Shown: piece after piece, positions 1-9,200 of the stretch
How positions within the stretch are numbered: the stretch's first letter is position 1
Layout of the letters: each line of letters starts with the position of its first letter
DNA from: Streptomyces sp. TSRI0281
GTDB lineage: Bacteria > Actinomycetota > Actinomycetes > Streptomycetales > Streptomycetaceae
Length of the DNA stretch: 64,000 nt
Assembly: GCF_001905125.1 (NCBI RefSeq)
Contig: NZ_LWLE01000009.1
Location: 101,288-165,287 of the forward strand
Direction of reading: 5' to 3'
The notes under the pieces: generated by a model
What the model saw: only the letters and a program-made list of their open reading frames with translations
Database searches by the model: none
What the model was told of the DNA's origin: nothing
Position numbers and translations under genes: made by a program

Positions 1-69
1 CCGGACCAGTGGCTGGTCGTCCACGATCAGCACCCTGATCCTCTCCGGCGTCGGCATGCTCCCGCTCAT
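1..69 (-). CDS. Response regulator, NarL/LuxR type (5' end only)
   Basis: Only the first 23 codons lie in the window; the rest runs off the left edge. The peptide has the receiver-domain opening IRVLIVDDQPLVR, with the acidic pair DD of a CheY-like phosphoacceptor pocket. Its ATG at 69-67 overlaps the TGA of the upstream histidine kinase (ATGA), so the two are translationally coupled and very likely form one two-component system. The C-terminal DNA-binding domain is not visible; the NarL/LuxR assignment is inferred from the HisKA_3-type partner kinase. Confidence 0.85.
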   Translation of the reverse strand, partial: MSGSMPTPERIRVLIVDDQPLVR

Positions 70-1292
70 CGGCGTGACCCCTCGTGCTGGAAGGCCGCCT
101 CGTCCGCCTCGTCCGTGGGCAGTGGCAGGTCGGCCACCACAGCGAACCCCCCTTCGGCCTGCGGGCCGACAGTGAGGGTGCCGCCGTGCAGGGCGACGCG
201 CTCGCGCATGCCGGTGAGCCCGTGACCGCCCGAGCCCACCGCCGGCGCCCCTTCCTGCGGCGGTGCGCCCCCGCCGTCGTCCCGTATCTCGATGGTGACC
301 CGCTTCTGGTGGTACGTCAGCTGCACGGACGCGCGGGCGGCTCCCGCGTACTTGCGGGTGTTGGTGAGGGCCTCCTGGGCGATCCTGAACACCGTGAGGC
401 CGACGGTCGGCGGCAGCGGGCGCTGCGGCCCGCTGACGCCGAACCCGGTCGGCAGTCCGGCGAGGCGGGACTCGGCCACCAGGCGGTCGAGGTCGTCCAC
501 GCCGGGCTGGGGCAACGAGGGCGCGGTCTCCGGTTCGTCGCCGGCCCGCAGCACGTCGAGGAGTTGGCGCATCTCGCGCAGCGCGAGCCGTCCGGAGGAC
601 TCCAGGGTGATCAGCGCGTCCCGGACCACCTCCGGTTCGGCGAGGTTGGCCCGCGCTCCGCCGGCCATCAGCTGCATGGTGGTGATGTGGTGGGCCACGA
701 TGTCGTGCAACTCCCTTGCGATGCGGCGGCGTTCGTCGGCCACCGCGCGGTCGGCGAGGAGCCTGCGGTTGGCCGCCACCTCCTGCTGCCAGCGGTTGAT
801 CGCCACGGCGGTGGCCACGACGATCAGCGTGGTGAGGGGCGAGGCGATGGCATCCTGCCAGGGCGGAATCCGGCCGTTGGCCTGGCTCAGCAGCGTCAGC
901 GACACCGTCGCGACGGCCGCGACCGCCGTCACCCGGCCGGGGCAGGCCCTGGCGACCGAGTACAGGGCGACCACCAGGACGGCACCGAAGTGCGTGGGCA
1001 GCGGTACGGTCAGGGCGGCCGTCGCATCGAGTGCCAGTACGGCGGCGAGCGCCACCACCGGGTGGCTGCGCCGGGCGAGCAGCGGCACGGCTGCCAGCGC
1101 GACGAGCAGGAACCCGGCCACGCTCACGTCGTGCCGGCCGTCGGGGTCGTTGAAGAACACGTAGCTGAGCAGGTTCATCGCGCAGGCCCCGGCGGTCACG
1201 AGTGCGTCGTTACGGGTCCACGGCGGCTCGGCACTGTCGATGTGCAGCGGTATTCGGGCATCGCCGGGCCCGGTGTGTCGGCTGCTGGGCAT
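66..1292 (-). CDS. Sensor histidine kinase (HisKA_3 / HATPase_c)
   Basis: A 408-aa membrane sensor kinase. The N-terminal half holds about five hydrophobic helices, for example around VAGFLLVALAAVPLLA. The dimerisation/phosphoacceptor box RRIARELHDIVAHH follows, with the phosphorylated His near residue 196. A HATPase domain comes next, with an N box (IAQEALTNTRKYA) and glycine-rich boxes (DDGGGAP, GGHGLTGMRERV). The ATG at 1292 is chosen because GGGAG lies just upstream and the open frame further upstream has no domain character. It should phosphorylate the adjacent response regulator. The divergent MMPL exporter starts 283 bp away and is a likely target of the pair. The signal sensed cannot be told from the sequence. 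Confidence 0.9.
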   Translation of the reverse strand: MPSSRHTGPGDARIPLHIDSAEPPWTRNDALVTAGACAMNLLSYVFFNDPDGRHDVSVAGFLLVALAAVPLLARRSHPVVALAAVLALDATAALTVPLPTHFGAVLVVALYSVARACPGRVTAVAAVATVSLTLLSQANGRIPPWQDAIASPLTTLIVVATAVAINRWQQEVAANRRLLADRAVADERRRIARELHDIVAHHITTMQLMAGGARANLAEPEVVRDALITLESSGRLALREMRQLLDVLRAGDEPETAPSLPQPGVDDLDRLVAESRLAGLPTGFGVSGPQRPLPPTVGLTVFRIAQEALTNTRKYAGAARASVQLTYHQKRVTIEIRDDGGGAPPQEGAPAVGSGGHGLTGMRERVALHGGTLTVGPQAEGGFAVVADLPLPTDEADEAAFQHEGSRR

Positions 1293-1575
1293 TTCTGTTC
1301 TCCCTGTGTCCGGCCTCCCGGCCCCCGGGACAGGGTTGCACAGCAGCCGCAGCGCCGGCACCACCGGCGGCGGTTCACGGCCCCCGCCTCCGGGCGCTGA
1401 CCTGGATCGGAACCAGGACCAGGGTCCTGGCCGCGGGCCGGGAAGGGCCCCTGGGCCCCGGTCCGGATCATCCGCTGCCACGACGCTCGACGGCCCCTGC
1501 GAGTGATGGTCTGGAGACCGGCCGGGAGCCCCCGGCCGACGTCCGCATCCAAGTCCGTCCACCGGAGGACACATC

Positions 1576-3786
1576 GTGATCCGCGCTCTGACCGGGTACT
1601 CCACCCGACACCCGTGGAAGGTCATCGCCCTCTGGGCGGTGCTGGGTGTCGTACTGAGCGCCCTGGCCCCGACACTGATCGCCCGCGTCACCCAGCACCG
1701 GACCGGGGACTTCCTGCCCCGCAGCTACGACTCGGCCGCCGCGCTGCAGATCGCCGAGGAGCAGTTCGGGGTGAACCCCGACGCCACCACGGTGACCGTG
1801 CTGGTCGCCCGATCCGACGGCAAGGCCCTCAGCGCCGCCGACCGGAGGCGGGTCGGGGCCGAGGCGGCGAAGCTGGCCCAGCGCCGGGTGATCATGCCCA
1901 GAGAAGACGACATGCCGGAGTTCCTTGTCCCGGACCGCTCCCAGACGCCCCGGATCGCCCCGGCGATGACGGCGCCCGACCGGAGCTTCGAGCTCCTCTC
2001 CGTCCAACTGACAGGGAATCCCTCGGACAAGGGGGTCCAGGGTGTCTACCGGACCTTCCGGGACGCCGCCCGGACGCAGTTCTCCGAAGCGGGGATGCGC
2101 ACCGGGTTCACCGGGAGTCTCGCCGACACCGTCGACACCACCGATGCCCACGAGACCGCCGCGAAGGTCGGGGGCGCCCTCGTCCTGGGGTTCATCATCC
2201 TGCTCAATGTGCTGGCGTTCCGCAGCGCGTTGGCGGCCCTGCTGCCGCTGCTCGCGGTCGCCGTCATCGGCGGCGTGGCGGTGGGTGCCGTCGCGGGTGC
2301 CGCGATGATCACCGGGCACAAGCTCGACGCGGGCACCCCGGGCCTGATCAACGTGGTCCTGCTCGGTATCGGCATCGACTACCTGCTGTTCCTGCTGTTC
2401 CGCTTCCGCGAGCAACTGCGCGACCGGCCCGAACAGCCCGCCCGCGAGGCGGCCGAGGAGGTCTCCGGCCGGGTGGGCACCGCGATCACCTCGGCGGCGC
2501 TGACCATCGTGGCCGCGTTCGCCACGCTGGGCCTGGCGACCTTCGGACAGTTCCGCTCGCTGGGCCCCGCGATCGCCGTAGCGGTCCTGGTGATGCTGCT
2601 CGGCAGTCTCACCCTGCTGCCGGCGCTGCTCGCGGCCGCCGGGCGCAAGATGTTCTGGCCCTCCCGGACCCTGCACCACAAGCCGCGCGAAGGCCGTGCC
2701 GCCCGCCTGGGCGCGCTGGTCACACGACGCCCGCTGCTGATGCTGACGGCCTCCGTCGGGCTGCTCGCCGCGCTTGCCGCCGGGTTGATCGGCATGCGCA
2801 TGGACTACGGCCGGGGCGACTCCGGCGACCGGACCCCCGCCGCGGCCACCGCGGCCGAGATCTCCCGCTCGCTGCCGGCCGGAGTGTCGGACCCGACGAG
2901 TGTCTTCATCACCGCCAAGGACGGCGGCACCCTCACCACCGCCGGATTCGACAGCCTCTCCCATGCGCTCGCCCAGGTCGGTGGCGTGGGCAAGGTCGCA
3001 CGGACCGTCCTGAACGAGGACCACCGCGCCGCCCGGATCGACGTCTACCCGACCGCTGACCCGCAGAGCCGGCAGGCCCGCGACCTGGCCTCCGGGCCGA
3101 TTCGGGCCGCGGTCGCCCGGCACACACCTGCCGGGACCACGGCACACGTGGGCGGAACGGCGGCGATCTTCGCCGACATCTCCACCGCTGTCGACCACGA
3201 CCTGAAGATCGTGTTCCCGGTCGCGGCCGCGCTGATCGCGCTGATCCTGCTGCTGCTCCTGCGCAGCCTGCTCGCACCGGTGGTTCTGATGCTCTCCGTC
3301 GGGCTCGGCTTCGCCGCCACCCTCGGCGCCGCAACGCTGCTGTTCCAGCACGGCATCGGCAAGCCGGGCGTCAACTTCACCCTCCCCCTGGTGCTGTTCC
3401 TGTTCGTCGTGGCACTGGGAACCGACTACAACATCCTGATCGCCGACCGGATCCGGGAGGAGATGCAGCGACCGGGCCCGGCCCGCGCCGCCGTTGCGCG
3501 CGCGGTACGGCATACGGCACCGGCCATCGCGACGGCCGGGCTGGTGCTGGCCGGCTCCTTCGCCACGCTCGCCACATCCCCCGGAAGTGAACAGGTCGCC
3601 TTCGCACTGACGCTCGGCATCATGCTCTCCGCGCTCGTCCTCTCGCTGGTGCTGGTCCCCGCCCTTGCCGCACTCCTCGGCCGGGCCATCTGGTGGCCGG
3701 TCCGCCCGCGCCCCACCACGGGAGGTCACCCGCAGCACCGTGCGACCGCACCCGCCCCGGAACCCGACCGGGTCACGGCGTACTGA
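1576..3786 (+). CDS. MMPL/RND family transporter
   Basis: A 736-aa inner-membrane proton-driven exporter of the MMPL type. It shows the family's two-fold layout: TM1, an extracytoplasmic loop (about residues 40-190), a TM bundle with the motif GIGIDYLLFLLFR, then a second loop and a second bundle with GTDYNILIADRIREE. The length fits actinobacterial MMPL proteins. The GTG start at 1576 has GGAGG about 8 nt upstream. It is transcribed away from the kinase/regulator pair, an arrangement common for lipid or drug exporters controlled by a neighbouring two-component system. The substrate is unknown. Confidence 0.9.
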   Translation: MIRALTGYSTRHPWKVIALWAVLGVVLSALAPTLIARVTQHRTGDFLPRSYDSAAALQIAEEQFGVNPDATTVTVLVARSDGKALSAADRRRVGAEAAKLAQRRVIMPREDDMPEFLVPDRSQTPRIAPAMTAPDRSFELLSVQLTGNPSDKGVQGVYRTFRDAARTQFSEAGMRTGFTGSLADTVDTTDAHETAAKVGGALVLGFIILLNVLAFRSALAALLPLLAVAVIGGVAVGAVAGAAMITGHKLDAGTPGLINVVLLGIGIDYLLFLLFRFREQLRDRPEQPAREAAEEVSGRVGTAITSAALTIVAAFATLGLATFGQFRSLGPAIAVAVLVMLLGSLTLLPALLAAAGRKMFWPSRTLHHKPREGRAARLGALVTRRPLLMLTASVGLLAALAAGLIGMRMDYGRGDSGDRTPAAATAAEISRSLPAGVSDPTSVFITAKDGGTLTTAGFDSLSHALAQVGGVGKVARTVLNEDHRAARIDVYPTADPQSRQARDLASGPIRAAVARHTPAGTTAHVGGTAAIFADISTAVDHDLKIVFPVAAALIALILLLLLRSLLAPVVLMLSVGLGFAATLGAATLLFQHGIGKPGVNFTLPLVLFLFVVALGTDYNILIADRIREEMQRPGPARAAVARAVRHTAPAIATAGLVLAGSFATLATSPGSEQVAFALTLGIMLSALVLSLVLVPALAALLGRAIWWPVRPRPTTGGHPQHRATAPAPEPDRVTAY

Positions 3787-3805
3787 CTGAGCGTTCATCC
3801 CATCG

Positions 3806-3817
3806 TGTCCCGGGACA
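3806..3817. repeat. Perfect 12-bp palindrome between convergent genes
   Basis: TGTCCCGGGACA lies in the 56-bp gap between the convergent ends of the MMPL gene and the contractile-tail cluster. It has no loop and no T tract, so it is not a convincing terminator, but it is the only symmetrical element in the gap. Confidence 0.3.
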
Positions 3818-3842
3818 AAGGAATCTCATGCCCCGGCACGCC

Positions 3843-6227
3843 TCACTGCGATCCGCCTGCGCCATGGCTCTCCTTGATGGCCTTGGCGATGGCGCGCTGC
3901 TTCGCCGCGTTGCGGACGGCGGATTCGTAGGCGCGCAGCTTCGGGATCTCCTCGGCGGTCCTGCCGAAGTGGCTGTAGTAGATCTCGGCGGCCTGGACGG
4001 ACTCGCCGCCCTGGCGGAGAACCGCCCGGTAGAGGAAGGTCTTGGCGACGTGGGCCTGCCGCTGGACGGGTACGAGGTCCCAGATGACGAGGCCGCTCGG
4101 CGAGCGCGTGACGAGGTCCGGTCTGAGGTCGCCCAGCAGACGGACGGCTCCCGATTTCTCCGATCGGAACAGGGACTTCAGGTTGCTCGCGTAGTCGGCC
4201 ACCTCCGGGGTGTTGGCGACGAAGGTCTCGACGGGCGTGTCGAGGAGGGACGGGGGGAGTTTCGCGAACTCCCGCAGCGGCTGCTCGCTGAAGGCCTCGA
4301 AGACGGCGGATGGGAAGTGCTTCTTGACCAGGTCGCTGAGCGCCTTGTGCATGCGCGAGCCCCGCCCCGTCGCGGAGAATTCCGCGCTGCCCGCCATGCC
4401 CTCGACCTCGGTGAGGGCCTGGACCACGAGGGGTTCCAGGTTCTGCGGGGTCACCGAGGCGGCATCGGCCGCCGCCGCGGCGCCGGCTTCGGCCGGGTCC
4501 GTCGCCGCCTTCTTCTCCGCATCGGTCAACAGCTGGAACAGCTCGTCGAGTTCGGCGCCCGTCAGCGGCGCCTTGTCCGTCCCCAGAGCCTTGACGATCT
4601 CGTTCCTGGCCAGCGAGGACGTGCCCTTGACCTTGGGGCTGGAGATCCCGACGTCCTCACCGACCATCATGAGGGTGATCCCGCCCGGGGCGCTGAGGTT
4701 GAGCACGTGCTTCTCGGACAGGAGGAACCGCAGGACGTCCATGAAGCTCAGCCCGAATTCCTTCAGGGCGGCCACCCCGATCCGGGCCACGGTGACGCTC
4801 AGTTGCGCCACCCGCCGGGCGATCGCGGGCACGGACTTCAGGGCCGTCCACGTCGTCCACACGAAGACCACGATCTGCCCGATGATCCGGCCGAGGTCGA
4901 AGAACTCCCGCTGCTCGAACCTCTCCATGGCCGTGGCGACGAGCAGGTTCACCCCCGTCACGCCGGTGACGAGCGGATTCTCGACGAGGAGCACGATGCC
5001 CTGCCAGAGCTGGTGCCGCTCCTGCGCGAGCCGCTCCGAGGCGGCGGAGCCCGCGAGGATGCCGATGATCTCGACGATCTGGTAGTAGCTCTCACCGGCG
5101 CCCCACACGATCCCGCCGACCAGCGCGGCGACATCGGCGGCGTCCAGCTCGGAGTGCTTCAGCACATACGCCCGCGGCACACCGCGCTCGCTCAGGAAAC
5201 GGCGGAACTCGTGTGCCCGGGCCCAGGCGAGCACCGTGCCGAGATGGCCGAGCCCGCGCAGCTCCTCCAGGGCGGCCATGAGCCCGTCGTGGTCGAGATC
5301 GCGCAGGTACGCCGTGAGGAGCCCCGTCGCGACGCTCGCCGGAGACGTCGGTCCCAGATGCGGGAGCGCCGCCACGATCAGGGCCACCGCCTGCTTGGGG
5401 TCCCCGGCCTTCCGCCCGGCGGAGGCGGTGGCGGGCGCGGGGGGAGGTGCCGCGCCGATGTCCGTCGTGTACGCGACGATGCCTGCCCGCACCGGATCGA
5501 CGTCCCGGGTGAGAACGAGCAGCGCGGTGTCCTGCCGGCCCCCGTCCGCCGCGACCCGCTGAACGGCGTACGCGGCCCCCGGGGCCCCCGCCGCGAGGAT
5601 GCCGAGCCGGTCGCGGGAGACGGGATGCAGATAGAACGTCCCAGGACCCAGCCGGGCCGACACCGTCGCCGGTCCCGGCGGGGTGCCACCGCCGGTCGTG
5701 GGCATCAGATGCGCCGAAGTCTGTCCGAACCAGAGGGTGTTGACCGTGATCCGGCCGAGGGGCGCGGCCCGGAACGCGGGGCCCATCCGGTCCCGTACGG
5801 CCGAGAGCGCGGCCATCGGGGCTGCGCTGCCCACGGCCGACGGGTCGGGCCGCAGACGCCCCGCACGCCCGCCCGGGTTCAGCGCCCCGGAGCCGGACCG
5901 GCTCCCCGGCCCGAGACCGCCGATCGGCCGCCCGGTCGTCCCTCCGGTTCGCGCCGCCCGCCCGCCCCGCACCGGCAGGACCACCGGCCGGCCCTCGCCG
6001 TCGAAGCTGGGTACCCGGTAGCCGTCCGGCACGGCCCGCCCCGGCGCGTACGGCTCGCGCGGCGGCCCACCGGTCCCCCGCGCGTCGCCACCGCTCGGTG
6101 TGGCGAGCCGGATCGCCGCCACCACCGCCTCGCGCACCACCTGCTCCAGGCGCCGCGCCGCCTCGGGGGAAAGCCCCTCGGGACAGGGCTGCCGCTCGGG
6201 CAGGTGGTAGTGCCGCTCCGGCGTCAT
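3843..6227 (-). CDS. Large putative effector with C-terminal nuclease-like domain (effector 2)
   Basis: A 794-aa protein, last gene of the tail cluster. The ATG at 6227 overlaps the TGA of effector 1 (ATGA). Layout: a short helical start; the signature DGYRVPSFDGEGRP near residue 70, also found in effector 1; an Arg/Gly/Pro-rich linker; a middle part with long hydrophobic stretches (about residues 330-500, e.g. GRIIGQIVVFVWTTW); and a C-terminal domain of about 150 residues with RPDLV, then WDLVP, then HVAKTFLYRAVL. RPD-x(n)-D..P followed by H..K is reminiscent of restriction-endonuclease-like toxin domains, but the canonical (D/E)xK is not clear. Position, shared N-terminus and modular shape support a cargo/effector role; the nuclease activity is a guess. 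Confidence 0.6.
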   Translation of the reverse strand: MTPERHYHLPERQPCPEGLSPEAARRLEQVVREAVVAAIRLATPSGGDARGTGGPPREPYAPGRAVPDGYRVPSFDGEGRPVVLPVRGGRAARTGGTTGRPIGGLGPGSRSGSGALNPGGRAGRLRPDPSAVGSAAPMAALSAVRDRMGPAFRAAPLGRITVNTLWFGQTSAHLMPTTGGGTPPGPATVSARLGPGTFYLHPVSRDRLGILAAGAPGAAYAVQRVAADGGRQDTALLVLTRDVDPVRAGIVAYTTDIGAAPPPAPATASAGRKAGDPKQAVALIVAALPHLGPTSPASVATGLLTAYLRDLDHDGLMAALEELRGLGHLGTVLAWARAHEFRRFLSERGVPRAYVLKHSELDAADVAALVGGIVWGAGESYYQIVEIIGILAGSAASERLAQERHQLWQGIVLLVENPLVTGVTGVNLLVATAMERFEQREFFDLGRIIGQIVVFVWTTWTALKSVPAIARRVAQLSVTVARIGVAALKEFGLSFMDVLRFLLSEKHVLNLSAPGGITLMMVGEDVGISSPKVKGTSSLARNEIVKALGTDKAPLTGAELDELFQLLTDAEKKAATDPAEAGAAAAADAASVTPQNLEPLVVQALTEVEGMAGSAEFSATGRGSRMHKALSDLVKKHFPSAVFEAFSEQPLREFAKLPPSLLDTPVETFVANTPEVADYASNLKSLFRSEKSGAVRLLGDLRPDLVTRSPSGLVIWDLVPVQRQAHVAKTFLYRAVLRQGGESVQAAEIYYSHFGRTAEEIPKLRAYESAVRNAAKQRAIAKAIKESHGAGGSQ

Positions 6228-9200
6228 TCGGCCCACCTTCCGCCGACCAGCCGGTACACCTTGCTGGTGTCGTCGGCGGTGATCTCGAACACGATGTCCG
6301 GATGGAGCCTGCTGAGCGTGCCGATCACCCCTTGCTCCACCCTCCCGGTGAGCCCGGCGGCGCACGACGAGCACACCTCCTGGTCGACCCGGATCCACAC
6401 CGTGCGCCCGCGGGCCGCCGCCAGCTCGGCGGGGGTGAAGCCCTTGATCCGGTTGCTGAGTTGCTGGCCCACCGCCTGCTCGGCGTGGCCGTGAGCCTTG
6501 ATGTTCGTGACCTTCGACCCGGGCCGGATCTGGTGCGTCGGCTCGTACTCGCCGAGCGCCAGGAAGGAGCCCCCGTCGAAGCGCTGCTCCGCCAGGGCGG
6601 GAATGTCCGACCGGGCGACGGCGATCGTTCCCTGATAACCGGCCGCCGCCTTGGCCGTCGGCGGGACCGGCTCCCCCTCCTCCCCGCCACCCCATGTGCG
6701 CTTCTTCTCCCAGCCGCGAGGATCCTTGCGCGGCACTTGCCGTGGATCGTCCGGGGGCAGTTGGGCGCGCCGCGCCTCGACGTCCGCCCGTACCTCGGTC
6801 AGGTCCTGCCTGAGCCGGTCCTGCACGGCTGCCGAGGACGGCTTGAGGTCCGGCCCCCAGCGGCGGCCCGGACCGCCGTAGCGTCGGTTCAGCTCCGCCG
6901 TGGCCAGCGGATCGCCCGGTTCCAGGGCGCGCAGCTCCGCGTGCGTGGCCGTCCGGTACCAGTGCAGCGCGGCCATGGCCTCCGGGTCGCCGGCCCGGGC
7001 GGCCGCTTCCAGTTCCTTGCGCGTCCGCCAGCGCGGCGGCGGCCCTGCGGGCCGAACCGGTCCCGGGGAAGGGGCCTTTGGGGGCAGTACGGGCGGCGGG
7101 GTCCCGGGCGGCACCGGGGTCTCGGTGGCGTGCGGATCGGCCTTCGGTACGCCGGCCTTCGGCACGGCGCCGCGCGGCGCCGCCTCCGCCCCGGTTACGG
7201 CCTTCGGCGCCGCCGGGCCACTGGTCGTGCGGAGCCGGGCCAGCTCTTCGCCCACCTCGTCCAACCGCTCCCCCACCGCCTTCGCCCAGGTACCGGCCTC
7301 TGCCTCCCGCAGCGTTCCGGCGAGCGTCTGCTCCATCCGCTGCTGCCCCACGGCCGAGGCAGCCCCCCACTGTTCGGCCGTCGTCCCCTGCCCGGCGAAC
7401 AGCTGCGCGATGAATGCCGCCTTCGCCACCGTGGGGCCGAGCCGCTTGGTGACGGCCTCATGGGCACGGCGCAGCACCGGATCCCCGACGAACGAGAAGA
7501 ACAACCCGATGAGCGCACCCGACCCCATCGCCCCCACATAGGCCCTGATGTCGGAGCCGGTGCCGCCGCGCAGGGTGACGTCGACCAGGTCGTGCGCGAA
7601 CACGTCGAGCGCAGCCGTCGAGGCGCCCGACACGACGCCCATGGTCAGTTTCCGGGCGACGCCGGTGGCGACCCTGTTCCGCAGCAGCCGCGTGCTGAGG
7701 GTGCCCACCGCGTTTCCCGCCCCCGTGCCGAACCGGAAGCCCACCGCCCCCAGGTAGCCCTCCAGGGCCGCCATCGCCACCCCCTCGGGGGTCAGGTGCT
7801 CGTCCCCGAAGACGACCTTGAGGACGTACAGGAGCTCCGAGAACGTGATGCTGCCCGCGATGGCGCGCAGCCCGCCGCCCAGTTGGACGGCGAACCGGAG
7901 CAGGATGACGACGATCCCCGTCGCCCAGCCCACGACGAGCGCGCCCACGCCCACCACGATCAGGTTCACGACTTCGAGCGCCTCGCCGGACCGCAGCATG
8001 CCCCACTGCACGAGCCGCGTCTCGAACTCGCCGAACGGCTCGACCAGCGGTCCCGCGGTGCGGTGCCACTCCTCGCCGCTGCCGACGGTCCGCGAGACGA
8101 TCTCGAACCGGAGGTCGTACGAGGGAAGGCCGTCCCGCTCTGCCGCGATCACTTCGAGGAGCCGGATCGTGTACTCGACGTCGACCTTCTCGAAGTCGTC
8201 CTCCGTGAGCCCAGCGGCCCTCGTCGCGCGGGCGAGCGCCAGCGCGGAGAACTGCTTGGCGTCGTACACCTCGGTGTCCTGCCCGGTGAGGATCTCCTCG
8301 ACCAGCCGGTGCCGTTCACGGAGCAGGTGCTCGCGCAGCGCCTCCACCTTGCCGTGCTTCGGCCGCAGCCCGGACACCCGCCGGGAGTAGATCTCGTCGC
8401 CCTTCATCAGGACCTCGCCGGCCGGCACCCTCCGGGCCTCCTCGTGGTCCAGCAGAATCGCCCCCCGGCCCGTGCCGCCCGGCACGTACGCGTGCAGCGC
8501 GGTCGAGGCCCGCTCCGCGGCGAGGGCGGTGCGCAGCCGCTGGACCCGGGCGTGGCGGGCGTACGGGGTGACCGCGCAGTGCTGGAGCAGCCGGGCCCGC
8601 AGCGCGAACCGGCCCGTGCCGTCCACCGCGTCGAACACCTCGTCCAGGGCGCCTTCCCGTTCCAGCTCGGCGAGTACGTACGTGAAGAGGCTGCCGAGGC
8701 GGCCCCGGACATGCGGCGCACCCACCTCGTCGAGCAGCGCGTCCGTCGCGCGGCCCGCGTCCTCACCGGCCCTGAGCCGGGCGAGGAGCAGCCGGACGAG
8801 TTGCCGGGCCACCGGCCGGAAGATCGCGGCGCCGATCCGTTCGGGCGTCAGGTCCAGATGGGCGCGGGCGTACAGCACCCGGGTCCCCGGTTCGTCAGGC
8901 CACTCCGCCCGCCGCCGCACCGGCTCGGGCAGCCCCGGGAAGTCCTGCCCCTCCTGCGTGAACAGCCGCGCGGCGGGCTCCCGGTGCGGGGCCGCGCCGC
9001 CCGTGTGCCGGTCGAGCAGCAGGAACACGACATCCTCCCGCACCCGGCCGTCGGCGCCGCGCGCCGGACCCGACGAGGGGCGGACCACGGCGGACCGGAT
9101 CCACACCGTGACCTCCTCGGCGCCGAACTCCTGCGCGTACTGTTCCCAGGGCACGCCCGTCACCTGGGCGAACAGGACCGGGTCGACGCAGAAACCGGCT

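Noticed and set aside
1468..3798. Long minus-strand open frame opposite the MMPL gene
   Set aside because: It is a high-GC shadow rich in Arg, Gly and Gln with no domain; the MMPL motifs on the other strand are clear.
3806..3817. TGTCCCGGGACA as a terminator
   Set aside because: It has no loop and no T tract; kept only as a palindrome.
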